Assembly (NCBI RefSeq): GCF_047948215.1
Contig: NC_134455.1
Span: 154,672,575-154,736,574 of the forward strand
Reading direction: 5' to 3'
DNA from: Lycorma delicatula
Taxonomy: Eukaryota > Arthropoda > Insecta > Hemiptera > Fulgoridae
Length of the DNA stretch: 64,000 bases
Below, piece after piece: positions 12,261-25,254 of the stretch. A program made the position numbers and the translations under genes. Below the pieces are notes generated by a model. The model was not told the origin of the DNA. It did no database searches and saw only the letters and a program-made list of their open reading frames with translations. Numbering within the stretch: the stretch's first letter is position 1; every line of letters starts with the position of its first letter.

Positions 12261-12735
12261 ATTTTTTCACTATATAAGAAAAAATAACCAATCACAGTAA
12301 AGTAAGTTATTTATTACAACTTTGCTGTCAGCTTTTTTTAACGAGAAAATTATAAAAAGGTAATGATTAAAGTTTTTAACGCAATTTATTAAGAAATATT
12401 TTAACGAAAAGAAAAAAAAATTTATTATTTCATTGCCTCATTCTTTAATTCATTCTGAGAAAATTAAATTATTCTTCGTAAAGTTATTTTTAAATACATT
12501 ATGATATAATTTGTCATTTTTAGACTTTCACAAAAATTAAAATATATTTACTTTTTTTTAATGTAATAATAATAATAATATTTAGATCATTTGAAAGATA
12601 TGCAATAAGCCAACTCAAAGAACGATGGTATAACAATATAGAACAGTGGATAATATTTCTGCCATGCCACTTCAATTTATTAAGGGTCGTTTTCTCTCCT
12701 TTTAAGGTACGTTTCTTTTATTAGTCGTTTTCATT

Positions 12736-12771
12736 ACAGATGGTTATATATATATATATATAACCATCTGT
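12736..12771. repeat. 36-bp perfect palindrome with a TA core
   Basis: ACAGATGGTTA, a (TA)n core and TAACCATCTGT form a perfect inverted repeat, followed by more TA/TG repeats to 12787. It could extrude as a cruciform. Similar TA cores bracketed by inverted unique flanks occur at 31067-31195. Confidence 0.85.
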
Positions 12772-12787
12772 GTGTATATATATATAC

Positions 12788-15045
12788 ATTTGGACCGCTT
12801 CTTTGTAGGGGACGTTTGATTAATGAAAGCTCTGAATATTTTCATGAAATGAGCTCTCTCTTATTATTATTAGTTTATTTTAAATAATGAAAAATTGATG
12901 TATCACATTATATTATTCTTAAAATAGAAATTACTTTGTTTTCTTTATATATCTAGTTTTGTTAGAATGGGTAATTCATCGGTTTATATCTCCATTATTC
13001 AAAAGATTAATTGATTTAACAATGATAAAAAAGTTTAACTTTAATTTATTATAACTATCGTGCCAACTAATTTTAGTCAATAATATTTGTATAAATTAAA
13101 ATCAGGCTACATTAAATTAAATTTACTGAAATTAACAACCATTTGAAAGTTATCTCTAAGCAAAATATAAAATAAAACAACAATTTTTATCTGTATTCGT
13201 TTGATAAATCGGAAAATAATTTTTGTAAGCCTAAAGAAAAATTGCTACAGTTTTGTACGATAATATTTTACGATAAGTATTTCTCCATGAAACAGGAAAG
13301 ACACAATATGGAAGCTAACCGGCAACTGCCTAACTGCAGTTATCGCCGAAGAAGCAATGAAATAAAAAAAATAGGATTGAAAAAGTTAATTTCCGGTTTA
13401 GTACCCTACATTTGAAAGTAAGCGAAGCATTACGTTATTTTACTCACTGCGTTATTACAGAGTAAATTAGTTATTGATAAAATTTGGTAAAGCGTCTAAT
13501 TTGAAGGAAAAAAAACAAGAAAAACTGTGACCATCTAAAATTATTCAATATATATGAAATGGTTTATTTTTATCTGGGCGCACAACGAAGTGTCGTTATC
13601 AGCGTTTTCTGTTTTATGTGTTTTCAAGTTATTATAAAATTTTAATAATAAATGAGAAAATATGAATTCACTCACCATAAAAAAGAATGGTGCGTGTTTG
13701 TTGTATACGCTCACATTTTTATTTAACTGCTATTGGCGCAGAACGGACAAATTGTGGTGCGCCGGGCGGCTGCGCGCAGCGCACGAACGATTTATACTTC
13801 TTGATACGAACGATTTATCTAAAATTATATTTGTGTTTTGGGAATAAAAGGGAAAACGTTGGAGTTAGAGCTATATTAAAAAATCACAACTCAAGAAACA
13901 GCTAAAAATTTTACGGATTCTTTCAGGATTTTGAAGATTTTGTTGCAAACTTTTTTTTTTATTAGTACGCTAAATTCATGAACGTTATTTAGTTATAACT
14001 GGCAAAAAAATTTAACAAAATCATGTGTAATGAAATATAAACATGTAATATTTTCGCAGCGGGCCATAGGGACGCCTTTATTCTAAAATTAATGAACTAA
14101 ATTCTTAACCTGTCTTCCCAAAAATTGGGTTAACATTACTTTTAATTAACAGACAATAAACTTATGAAATAAATATGTATTTTATTTAAAGAGAGCTAAT
14201 ATCCTGACAGAATTCATAAAATTTCACAAACCTTATAGTTTATACAGACAAGAGCAGTGCTGTCTTTCTAATTGCAAAGTGCAAACAGAAAAAAGAGTGG
14301 TATAGTCGCTTTTACTGGGGTTTACCATTATGATTTAATTTAATTACACTTAATTGTAATTATATGTACTACAAAAGACAATCAAAGTTGTTACAATAAA
14401 TATAAATTTTCATTTGTCATATAAAATCTAATTACATGCTACACTTGTAGGTTATTTAATTAAAATATCGATTAATACATTATAATTTGGTACTATTTTT
14501 TTGGCAATAATAACAGTAAACTATATTTTTAAAAGAAAGATATTACAATAGTATAATAATGGGGAAAAAATTATTAAAAAATGAATAAATAAGATCATAT
14601 GTAATACAATTAATACATAATGATTCTGAAAATAACAATAAACGCCCCCTTGTAACAATAAATGAAAATTAGAAATTACAGTACAGGATAGAAATATGTA
14701 TAAATATTCTTCTTACTGGTTATTTATCAATAGAAGATATTGTATTAATGACGTCAAATCAGTATAAACAAGTTTAATTCACCGAACCGCCAGATTGCTA
14801 GTTGGTTTTGCAAATAAGAAGTTCAAGTTGGCAAAAACAATGGTATAAAAATGTTTGACACTGTTAAATGTAACTAATGCAGCATGCCAGAAAGAAGAAA
14901 ATAAATAAGCCTAACTCCAAGGTAATTAAAATAATTTGGCTCTTATCCTTTTATCGTATTTGTATTTGTGTTTTGGAATTTAAAAACATACTAATATTTT
15001 GTACTCGGTAAAATTTATTATCGAGATAAAACAAAATAAAGTTTT
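12788..15045. other. Unassigned AT-rich sequence with one GC-rich islet
   Basis: The only contrast is a GC- and CpG-rich islet near 13738-13795 (GCGCCGGGCGGCTGCGCGCA) in two overlapping plus-strand frames of 61 and 72 codons that I cannot assign. No RNA gene or element end is visible elsewhere. Confidence 0.45.
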
Positions 15046-15142
15046 ACATCAAATCAAAAACAAAACAAAGTTTTGTTATTAATTTGAAGTGATTATTGTT
15101 TGTTGTTTAAGAAAACAAAGTTTTGTTTTTGATTTGATGTAA
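15046..15142. repeat. Inverted repeat of about 29-bp arms
   Basis: ACATCAAATCAAAAACAAAA at 15046 is matched in inverted orientation by TTTTGTTTTTGATTTGATGT ending near 15141, with about 40 bp between. The arms are rich in A/T but not simple repeats. This may be a small foldback remnant. Confidence 0.6.
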
Positions 15143-15307
15143 ATAAAACAAAGTAAAACATACCGTTTATGCAGTCAAGACAACAATACTGTAGTTGTTC
15201 CGATAATGTTATCTAGAAAGAAACTGTGTACTAAAACGTGATACAATTGCTTTTAGTGATTGGTTACGAATATTTGTCTTTAACCTTCTGGCTAACGAAT
15301 TCACATA

Positions 15308-15696
15308 TCTCTATTATATATAAATGCGAAAGTTTGTGACGGGTTCTGTCAGTGTCGTCTGCTGCTGCAAACGGACAAATTCATGCGAGAAGTAACCGAC
15401 CGATAGCTTTCAAATTGTCCGGGTACAACAGTGATATTTCAGGAGGTTTTAAGCTACAGTTCAAGGCCCTAACCCCCTTGGTGATAAGTTGTGAATTTTT
15501 TCTCGTAAAAAGTCTGCATTCTTCAGTTACTACAGTTAACACTAATCTGTCTTTAGTAATTTAATTTCTTTTTCAAGTATTTGTAAAGTTTATTTACTTT
15601 AATTATTATTTTATTAGTATTATTATCAGAACCATAAGGGTAACAAACACAGCGGAGATCCAGGCTAGACGAGCAAAGTCAGCCCTGATCGACTAG
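15308..15696 (+). mobile_element. Short non-autonomous Helitron
   Basis: The left end TCTCTATTATATATAAATGC begins with TC and is preceded by A (15307). The right end is CTAG (15693-15696) followed by T (15697), the A|T insertion context Helitrons prefer. Upstream of the CTAG lies a possible small hairpin (GGCT...AGCC, 15663-15684). The 389-bp body has no transposase; the 70-codon frame inside (15352-15564) is presumably chance. The tail phrase AACACAGCGG.GATCCA recurs inverted near 27195-27225, supporting a dispersed family. There is no target-site duplication, as expected. The weak point is the hairpin, which is short. Confidence 0.55.
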
Positions 15697-16580
15697 TATA
15701 TACGTATACGAATATATGTTTTAATTCTCTGCATTTTATTTTTATATAAATAAAAAAATTCTGTCTTAAGGTTACTGATTATCCGACCATAATCTTTCCT
15801 TTATCCGAGTATAAAACAATAATTGTATTAATCACGATGATTCTTTACCGACATGTTTGGAAATTAATCATTTACTTCATAATAACAGGAAAATCCAAAG
15901 TGGTTTTTACCATACCTTTTTTTAATAAATTACGAATTTTATCTTCATTATTGGAATTTGAAACTTTTTAACTTAAACCGATTTCATGGTCGTGTAAAGT
16001 ACGAAATGAATTCTAAAAATATGTCCTGCAAAAGCCCAACGATTTTACAGTAAAAAGAATAGTAACTATAAAAAAAGGATGTAAAAATCGCTTTTTATAA
16101 GCTAAAGAAAAGTGTAATTAAAAACAATTAATGTTGCGATGAGAATGAAATGGTTTTTAAAAAAGAAATTTATTTTAAATAACTGCTTAATTAACTACTA
16201 TGAGAAAAAAGTTCTCTAATAATCATCTAATAACAAAGATAAATAGATGCTATTGGACTGATGATCATAAAACAAGACGGCGGCTGATTACTTTCTGATG
16301 AAAATGACTACATCCCTCGTAATGGTGGGAAGCATTTAATTAAACTTTTATTTAGAAACATTATTTCATCAATGTAATTTAATGTAACGTAATTACATTA
16401 TTATTTTTCCTTACTATACATAGAATGTATAATAACAAACTTATAAAACTGACGAATTTATAGAATATACTGCAAGCTGGTGTACGGTTCATTTAGTATT
16501 TTATATTACTTTACAGATCACATACTGATGGCAGTGGCATCAGTCAAGAATAAAGAAAGTAGATTCTAATACGGTAATAG
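15697..16580. other. Unassigned AT-rich sequence
   Basis: This stretch lies between the Helitron end and a decayed transposase. I see nothing I can support. Confidence 0.45.
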
Positions 16581-17490
16581 AAGACTGAAAATGTGTGATG
16601 GTGCGCGCAGTGTGGAAGAGGCATTAGATAATTCTTCAAATCTGACAACAATTTATAGAATTGGAGATAAGTCTGAAGCAACAGGTAGTGCGATTGATGC
16701 GCCGAAATATGGGCATCTATGAAAGATGAAAATGAGAGAAGAATCGCTTTGATGTTAGTAAACTGTAAAACAAATCCAAACGATGTGTGTACGGACAGTT
16801 ATCCATACTGAGAACATCCTTGCAATGCTTAATGCTTAAATCAAAACTGAAGCTGTACATGGGCCAAACTGTTACATGGTCTTCTGACCGTGATTAAATG
16901 GGAAACTCCAGACAGTTGGTTACAATTATGTGACGTGAGCGTAGTTCAATTTTCTAACGAACCAGACCCTCCTAATGATATCATATGGTCAGATGAGCTT
17001 CTTTTAAATTTTCAGGCCATGTCAAGAGGCAGATTTTTGTCCTTTGGGCACATGAAAATTCTATTTTGACATCTCAACTGAATTAACCAGTCAACGTCAC
17101 AGTATAAGGCTTTACACTGTACACTTTACACTATGACCTATAGCACCTTCGTCAGGTGAAGGTGCTACAGGACCGTTGTATCTTAAATAAAATTGCGGAT
17201 AGTAAAACTTACTTAAATATGTTGCGCTACATGGTAGTGCCACAACTGGGTGAAGTTATCTACAGAAAACTTCTATCCTGAGATCTAGAAAAACTTCCAA
17301 TCTAGAGAAAACGGGACCACAAGAACTTCCTCCATTAAGTAAGAATAAATCATTTTAACTGATCCACTTGGTGAAAATTCTTGAATAGATATAAGCGAGT
17401 GGAAAACCTCCAACTATTTTAAAAGTCGATTAAAAAATGCTACAGCCTTCCCGGAAATGGAGTCCAAAACTAGTTGATTTATATTCATTG
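16580..17490 (+). pseudogene. Badly decayed Tc1/mariner-superfamily transposase
   Basis: Only scattered blocks survive across shifting frames. Near 16600-16715 the phrase ARSVEEALDNSSNLTTIYRI fits a DNA-binding helix region. Near 16980-17065 the codons give IWSDE...LNFQAMSRGRF...FGH.ENS, matching the WSDEA.F..SG.VNR.N...WA.ENP signature. Near 17205-17255 the phrase TYLNMLRYMVVPQL matches the conserved Y(L).ML...V.PQL region after the second block. Near 17445-17480 there may be a trace of the last block (W.PK..DL.SL). A 10-bp-arm hairpin (TAGCACCTTC/GAAGGTGCTA, 17141-17167) interrupts the relic. Many stops make it clearly non-functional, and it differs in family from the complete mariner at 36536. 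Confidence 0.6.
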
Positions 17491-19667
17491 AAATACTGTT
17501 CAATTTTTAAATATTGTATTTTTAAATAGGAGCGGTCCTAAAGCAAAAATAAAATGATCATACCATTAACACTACTAACAATTTTACTTAATGTAATAAT
17601 GTATTTCCTGATAAGAAAATGGGGGAAAATATTCATAAAGATTTTCTAATTTTACTTCACTAAGGTGAAAGTAACAAAATTGTATACATAGTAATTTTTA
17701 TAGTTCCACTGGTGTAGAAATGAAGTGAAAGCAAAGTGGCGTTAACAACCTCACCACGCCATTCCCTATGGGCGATAACCCCCCTCGCTTCGTCATCCTT
17801 CTGTCTGACACTTCCATTACTGTCCTCCAGTAGATTTATTACATCTCTTGACACTGTAAATTGTTAATCAACTTTTCCTCTTTCTGCAGACTGATAATAT
17901 ATTGTATTAACAACGGAAATGGTTCACTGCATGAAAAATATATTATTTCATTCATTCAGCAAAAATCTGTATAAATTCTTTACATAAAATTACGTAAATA
18001 TTGCAATCCTGAAGAAAAAAGTGATAAAGCTGGAAATTATGGTTATCTCAAGACTCTTAATATATTTTCTTATTTATATGGTATTTTTTCAACAATTTTT
18101 CACCGTAGCTCTAAGATTAAGCGGGAAAGATTTAGCAGGATTTTTTTACGGCCGTTTTATCTTCGTGCTGCTAACTTATTAGGCGGAAATTTGAACAAAA
18201 CTTTAAAATCTTAAGGCCTTGTGCTTGACATAGCATTCTTTACTTACCTAATTTCTTAATTAAAAGAAAAATATTAAAGAGAAGGATTTCTAAAACGGTT
18301 TTTAAAATCAATGAAATAAAAATAATAGCAAAATTTTAATCTCGAAACGTAATTAAAAATACTTTCAATTTATTCATTAAAAAAAATGTAATTGAAGATA
18401 ATTTTTAATTTTCCATCACGTAATAAATGTAAAAAAGCTATTTATACCCTTATTTATCAATTTTATTATCTTCACAGCACGTCAATTCGAAAAATAATTT
18501 TTAAATATTTTCTATTCCGTAGGATGAAACAGCGTAATAATAGAAAAATTAATAGAACTCCTGTGTTTAATTATGGAAACTTATTACCGTTAATCCTCAA
18601 GGGTAAAGATTTTTCCCACTAGGGTAAAGCCTCAGTTATGGGGATAAAAATAGACCTATACGTTAGAAATTGTGAAAAGTGAGATACGAAAATGTAAGTA
18701 TACGGAATGTGAACTAATTTTCACCTTTAGTTTTGCAAATAATTTTCTTTGAGATCCGAGTGAAAATTTATTTAAGTCATTCTACATAACTTAAAATAAA
18801 TAGAACTAGGAACATTTGAATTTAAAATTAATTTTGTTAAAAGGCCCAGCAGGAGCCTGAGCAAACGTGTTTCTTCATTTTCAACAAAGGAATTTTCTTA
18901 AAGAACAAATGATTACACGGCGCTTAAAACATTTGTCTAAAAACTTCTTACTGTAAAACAAAATATATCCAGTTACAAAAGATATTAAATTGTTAACATT
19001 GGAAGAATCTATTTTTTTTTAAAGCAATAACAGATGAGCTATGTAAGTTGTAACAAAATTTATACTAATATTAATATAATGAAATCTTGCATTAAAGAAA
19101 AAAGTAGAATAGACTAACTGCATTTAAATCTTTTATCGATATTTTTGTTTACCACGGTTATCGTAATTATTCCTCTTTAACGTTTATTTCATTATCAATT
19201 TAAGTAATATCTACCTGTAATTTCCGAAACAGGCATATGACTATAGAGAAACTAACCTCAAACTATCAATATATTATGTGTATTTATTTTGTACAATGCA
19301 GTTTGTAACATTTCTAAGAGAACTATTTACTTATTATAATTATATTACTCATGCAATATTTACTGCAGTATATCTCAGACACTTTCTTCTCACCGTTCTG
19401 TTTATAGGACTTTTATTGATCCTGTCAGAAAAACATTATTACAATGATCTAATGTAAGTTGGCCTATTTTAATTGATACTAAATTTATGTGAGGAAATAT
19501 TATTGTACGCACAGTTAGACATATATCCTTAGATAACTTATATTCTTATAAATGTTAAAAATTCTTTTTACGAATGTTATTCCTCGATGGAAAAACGAAG
19601 TTCGGAATAGTGCTGTTCACAATAATTCTTCACATAAAATAAAATAAATTAAAAAACCGATGGGTTC
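17491..19667. other. Unassigned sequence with a short GC-richer patch
   Basis: The patch 17725-17845 carries a minus-strand frame (MSRDVINLLEDSNGSVRQKD...) of 64 codons that I do not recognise. It may be a fragment of an element. The rest is AT-rich without support for any feature. Confidence 0.4.
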
Positions 19668-20060
19668 AGATATACTGTACGAATGCGAAACATGGACATC
19701 AAAAAAGAAGAGAAAAAGAAAGGATAAAGACATTTGAAATACAAACATGTAAGATATTCAAGAACATTAAATGAACTAAATAAGAAGAATTAACAATAAC
19801 TAACCTTAATCATAATAATTCAGAATATAAAAGCTAATTAGCTGGGACAAATAATGAGAGGAGAATAATTGACGAAAACAAAGCTACAAAAATGAGTAAA
19901 ATATACAAAAACGATTGGCCGGAAGAGAAACAGAAAATTATACACAATCAAGATTGTGAACGTTTTGCTAGGAACAGAGATTGAAAACAAACATGATGAA
20001 AGGGACCTGATGACACAAACATAAAAAAAAGGATTTTGAAGAAAATCTCTAGATAAGTGC
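19668..20060 (+). pseudogene. C-terminal fragment of a LINE reverse transcriptase protein
   Basis: The plus strand starts with DILYECETWTSKKKRKR, matching the LYG.ETWT.KK...+.(IEAFE).+ signature that follows the RT domain in many insect LINEs. It continues in broken frames through TFEIQTCKIFKNIK, EELTITNLNHNNSEY and RLAGREAENY, the positions where those proteins have R..EL......I...I....L.W.GH..RM......+. The extreme A-richness and many stops make the later part uncertain. No poly-A tail or target duplication was identified. The assignment rests mainly on the first 20 residues. Confidence 0.5.
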
Positions 20061-20628
20061 GAATCAGCCTTTATTAGTTTAAGTAACTAATCAAAAAATT
20101 ACCTTAGTTTTCCTGTAGCGAGATAGTTTTCTAATCCTAACGAAAATATACGCCTGAATTGTGGTAGTAGAAAATCATGTTGTATAAAAACTTTAAGCAC
20201 TTCACTTACTACATTATTTTCATTTAATAAACAAAATGTATCCCATTACTATTTTCACATTAGATCTTTAAAAAAATCACATAAAGGGATCTTTACGACC
20301 TTTTTATGATTAATGATATTTTCAAGTCCCGTAACTTCAATAAAATTATAAAATCGAATGTCGTGAACATATTTAATGTTGCTTTCATTCTTACGCATCA
20401 AATTTCAAGTCGTGTTTTGTGTATTATATTGATAATGGTAAGCAAAGCAAATTTAGTACATTATTTTCTACTTGTAGCAAAATTGTTTTATCACAAGGTT
20501 ATCACATGTTTAACACAAGTATATCATCTGCAGAATCAATTTTTATTTTTAATATTTTTATTTACAGTCGCATCAACAAGTCATTAGCGATTTATCAGTG
20601 TAATGTACGAGTAACTGTACCGGTAAAT
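20061..20628. other. Unassigned AT-rich sequence
   Basis: Two overlapping plus-strand frames (20306-20587, 20419-20634) are open, but they are low in complexity and unlike anything I know. Confidence 0.45.
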
Positions 20629-20835
20629 GTGTAGTCTTGAACAAACTCAGGCCGACTACTCCTGAGACGCGTAGTAAATTAAAACCCAACTACCAAAGAA
20701 CACAGCTACCCACGATCTAGTATTCAAATCCGAATAAAAGCAATTATTACCTTTATTAGGATTTGAACCTCAGAACTTCGACTTCGAAATCAGCTGATTT
20801 ACGACGACGAGTTTATCACTAGACCAACCCAGTAG
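20629..20835 (-). repeat. tRNA-derived SINE, copy 3 (inverted)
   Basis: Read on the minus strand it starts with CTACTGGGTTGGTCTAGTGA, an A-box-like tRNA head. It has the shared ATCAGCTGATTTCGAAGTCG, a B-box GGTTCAAATCC ending at 20759, and then CGGATTTGAATACTAGATCG as in copy 1. It stops near GTTCAAGACTACA, so the 3' body is missing compared with the 25735 copy. It is more diverged than the other two. Confidence 0.75.
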
Positions 20836-23340
20836 TTTAGAGTAATTTATATCAAGAAAAATATAAATTAAAATTATGAAGGTAGATTCTGGGATCTGTT
20901 ATATTAGAAGTAAAACAAGAACTCTCAGTTAAGCAACAAAAATGGCATGAGTTCTTAAACGTTCGTGTAAAGTAACCTGTCTATTCTATGCAGATTGACT
21001 CTTCCACACCGGGAACTTCGATAAACAAACGTTTTCATGTGTGCACTAATATAGGTTCGCTAGAGATAAAGGAATTTTCAATCGTAGTTCATACATAGAT
21101 CGTTTTAAGCGTGCACTTCATAAAGAAGGAAGGAAAAGAAAAAGGTACAATGAAATATGTCTTTGTACCACAAGATAGGAACGCGCCTCTTTCATCAATT
21201 GCGTGTAGATTACATTTCACTTCTCGAAGAAATTTCTTGTGTAACAAGATGAGTATCGAATTTTTTGACAAACAAATTATCTTTTGTGGGTTGACGTGGA
21301 TTTTTTTGGAGAGAAGTACAAGCGGTGTACGTGTTTTGCTCCAGTAGATTAAAATTTTTGTTTCCATCTCTGTTACTCTAACGTGGTTTCACAAATGTAA
21401 ACAAAATGGATTATGATTACTTGGCTGCATGCATTATTTTTGGTAATCTAAGAATTAATAAACTTTAAGTTCCTTAACTATCATTAATTTTCTGAAACGC
21501 AAAATAAATAAAAGCAATGAACAAAAATAAAAAGAGAAATACAAAACACAAATTTTTAACGCCAATTTTCTCTGACATTACAGAAATAAATATTATTCTT
21601 GAAGTAATCTGCATAAAGTATTATGTTATATTAGCTGAAAGTAGGATTTATTCGTTTAACGGTAACCACCTCCAAAGAAAGCAACACTGACATCTGACAT
21701 CTCCTGCAGCTCGTCATTTACTAATATCACAGCCATAAGAAAAAGTGAAACAGATTGTGTAAAGTAACAAATTAATATATAATTTTCTGAAAACAGTTAT
21801 TGCAATTAATACAAAAGTTTTAGTAGTAAGAACAGAAACGATAAAATTAGAAAAAAATTTAACGATATACTCGTAAATAAAGTGGGCATTTTTCTGATCG
21901 TGTTTGAAAAGGAACTGAACCAAATCATCGCTTTGGTAACGTTAGTATCATTGTCTGTCAGATATTATTACAGCTGGTTAAGAGACGTTGTGGAATTCTA
22001 GTTTTAAGTTATTATTATTTTACAACTTCGGTTTTCTTATTTCTTTATTGTTATTACGAACACGTCCACGCTACATACAATTTTTACTGAAACTAAGATG
22101 GATAGCTACAACGATAAATAATGCAAACCCCTTGCCAGGAATCACATAACCAGCTGATCTGTTTCGTTTGCTACATTACAAGTTACCGAGTTTGAATTGA
22201 TTAAGAAAAATACACGTAAATATGTGTTGAAGTCAAATCAACTTCGGCAAACGGATTCCACAGCTGCTTTATTTTACACAATTCGGTAATGTAATATAAA
22301 AAACAAAAATGGTGTGCGTAAAAACAAAGAGGCGATGCACACACGAAAAACGTATATTCACGAATACAGAATTTTTCTGATATTTTATTAATTTGGAATC
22401 CTCTAGCACCATAAGAAACGTATACTAAAATTTGTGACGTCCAACAGAAATCTAACAGTTATTTTTTATCTCACTGTTCTGGTGTGTGAAGTAATTTTAG
22501 ATTTAACAAGGAACTAAAAATCAAAATACAAGCGCACACATACATACACGGACAGAATAATTAAAACACTTTGTTATTTAAGAAAGTTGCAAAACTTTTA
22601 AATAAAATTTTGTTTTAACTTTTAGCACTGCCTGATGATAAAAAAAATGTGAACGACAAATAATTTGCTGAAAAACATGATATACTGTTATAAATGAAAA
22701 TATGTACAAATTAGTTTTTAATTAGTATTAATATTTAAATTCGAAAATGATCAAGTACTTTGAAAATGGAAGGTGCTTGTAAACATCATTTACATTGTCC
22801 TAAGAACTTCGCTTTGTAAATCGTTTTACTTAATTCTACGCATACGCATACCTAATAGAATGTAATTTTTGCTTTTACAACGTTAAAATTAAAACGACCG
22901 ACGTTAATTGTTTTTGCTATTTTCAGATAAGCTCTTGTACTAGTATAAATCACAGTGAGCAAACAAAGAAATTGTTCATATGCTTCTCAAAAATTAATAA
23001 ATTACCTACGTACCAATTCACTTTTTGTTCAGTTTGAACTGAAAAGTAAAAAATTAAAAGAACATAAGACTATTAAAAAGTTGTTTACAAATAACTAGCT
23101 ATAATAACTGTTTTACACTTGCAAGTTCTGTTATTCACTGCCCCGTGATTCATTATTTGCGATTGAGATATCAATAGGCAACGGAAAAATTGTTATTTGT
23201 ACATGCATGTCTACTTCCACGCCAGCAAATTATTGTAAATGCAAATTCTCCATTATGCGGTCACCGAGATGTGCTTTGTCGAAGTAGAGGAATCCTTTAA
23301 ATAGCCTATTACTGTATTTAAATTTACAAAACCCTACACC
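20836..23340. other. Unassigned AT-rich sequence
   Basis: At 21089-21367 both strands stay open (92 codons minus, 78 plus), but neither translation resembles a known domain. No other feature can be supported. Confidence 0.45.
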
Positions 23341-23344
23341 CACT

Positions 23345-23595
23345 TTCGTCCTAAGAATATCATTAAAAGAAATAACACATAATGATATTTTTCTTTTTCA
23401 TTTATAATAAAAAAAATTAATTTACTTTTTCGATAGATGTTTCAGGCACGCTACTTTATTTCCATAGATATAAGGAGGAACCTTTAATCTCATAATCCGG
23501 TTTGTCCTGCTTAGTCATTGTTATTATATCTAAAAAATTAAAAATTATCAAAAGAATAAAAAGTACTAGGTACTTTATAATCATTTGTTCATTTT
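23345..23595 (+). repeat. Direct duplication, unit 1
   Basis: This pairs with 24890-25110. Shared phrases in order are ATATCATTAAAA, TTTTCGATAGAT, ATAGATATAAGGAG.AACCTT, TAATCTCATAATCCGGTTT, and a nearly identical tail AAAAAGTACTAGGTACTTTA with TAATCATTTGT. The copies are about 1.3 kb apart and perhaps 85% alike by eye. They could be two insertions of one short repeat, a segmental duplication, or the long terminal repeats of a small LTR-like element. I saw no TG...CA ends or primer-binding site. Confidence 0.7.
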
Positions 23596-24562
23596 ATTAT
23601 ATACCTAATATAAACATTTTTTAACACATTTTAATTCTATTATACTGACTTATTTTTGTTTTTTCTTTCTCACAAAAAAAAACACAATGGTACTGGAACA
23701 TTTTTATAAAAATTGTATTTTTTTAAAGCTTTTATTTATCTTTTTTGCATTTGTTATAATTTTTCTTTTTATCAAAAGTGAATAATTTTATTCATTTAGA
23801 AAATCGTAATATAAAGCTGAAAAAAATGTCCCCTTACCTACCTTAGTTTTAAGATATCGAGCTAATTAAGTACCAGTAAATCAACATCGTGTTATGTCTT
23901 GAATTACATTTTATAACCCCATGATTTTAATTAAGATACTTTGCTTGATATGAACACATTATATCATAATATAATGAATGTGTTTTATTAATAAATAAAA
24001 CACGTCATATGATTACAATCTAGCGGTTGATAACTAATATTTACAAACAATTCTTTTCAGGTATTATTAATGTATTTTTATGTTTAATTTAATTAGAAAT
24101 TATTTTAATTTTAGGTTTTCCTAAGCAAAAAAAGACTGTTAAATAATAATAAAAAAACTGAAAAAATTTAAAACGCGATGGTTGTGTTTCATAATAAATA
24201 AACATTGTAACAAAATGATTCTACACCCTACCGTAACGTTGAAAACCCCGTTGACATGTCTGGTGTGACAGCACAGGAGCCACTAGATCCCTAATTCATG
24301 TCTCGGATTGAGGAACGAAGCTCAAGTAGAGAATGCGTATTAACCCAGAAACAACAGAAGATGCTACCTAAGTATATTTTTATTCGCTTTAAGTAACGTG
24401 AATGAGCTGTCAAATATGTTGACAGTAAGATACAAAATCAACCTGAATAATACATTCATTTCATATTTTATTTTTCCAGAACAGAAATGATCCGGAACAT
24501 AAAATTTCATTATGATTATTATCGTCTTCATTTCTAAATAACGGTACAAGTGTTGTGGAGTA
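23596..24562. other. Sequence between the direct repeats
   Basis: AT-rich, with one slightly GC-richer patch at 24225-24350 that I do not recognise. No coding block is visible. Confidence 0.4.
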
Positions 24563-24889
24563 CAGACACATAACTAGGATTTTTTTTCGGGAGCGAGTAA
24601 GGGGGCTGATAATGATGATAAAATAATAATAATGAAAATCATTTTATATTGAAACGGGTTTTTATAAATATTGCATTTGAAAAATACAAAACCTGTGCTT
24701 ATATTTAATACATTACTACGCAAATAAGAATCATAATGTTAATATATCATTTTTTACATAATCTCCATTTATACTTCACTCTCACACAGTTACACTCCAA
24801 TAAAAGTTATGAATTATTAGAAACCTAGTCGTAGATTTTTCTTTTTCGCCATAATATCTGAAATTTCATCAGGATTAACAGTATTATCT

Positions 24890-25110
24890 CTAAGCACATA
24901 TCATTAAAAAAAATTATTCTTCATTTATATTAAAAATAATTAATTTACGTTTTCGATAGATATTTCACGCTAATGTATTCCAATAGATATAAGGAGAAAC
25001 CTTTAATCTCATAATCCGGTTTCTCCCGCTTAGTCACTGTTATTATGTTAAAAAATTAAAAATTACCAAAACAATAAAAAGTACTAGGTACTTTATAATC
25101 ATTTGTATAT
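24890..25110 (+). repeat. Direct duplication, unit 2
   Basis: This is the partner of 23345-23595, lying inside the worn hAT element. Similarity stops at TAATCATTTGT, just before the Helitron-like fragment. If the hAT boundaries are right, this unit is either an insertion within the hAT or part of it that also exists alone at 23345. Confidence 0.7.
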
Positions 25111-25120
25111 ATCTATATAT

Positions 25121-25200
25121 CTCTTTATAATAAGCCTAGCGTTTCTCCCTCCCGGCGTCGCCAGCGACATCAATGCGGCTTCACCCATAATATTTTTTTA
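25121..25200 (+). repeat. Helitron-like short repeat, fragment 1
   Basis: TCTCTTTATAATAAGCCTAG, then a GC-rich stretch with GGCGTCGCCAGCGACATCAA and TGCGGCTTCACCCATAATAT, matches 26920-26995 over about 75 bp. Related GC-rich cores occur at 27035 and 41640. The TC-starting A/T run followed by CTAGCG resembles the 5' ends of arthropod Helitron families. Confidence 0.5.
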
Positions 25201-25254
25201 ATAGTTAGTTACAGTTAGTATTAATATAGTTAATACATTCGTTATTTTTAAGAA

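Noticed and set aside
21089..21367. Region open on both strands as a possible gene
   Set aside because: Neither translation has a recognisable motif, and overlapping open frames of this size can arise by chance.
23345..25110. Confident call of an LTR retrotransposon
   Set aside because: No TG...CA ends, primer-binding site, polypurine tract or gag/pol sequence was seen between the repeats.
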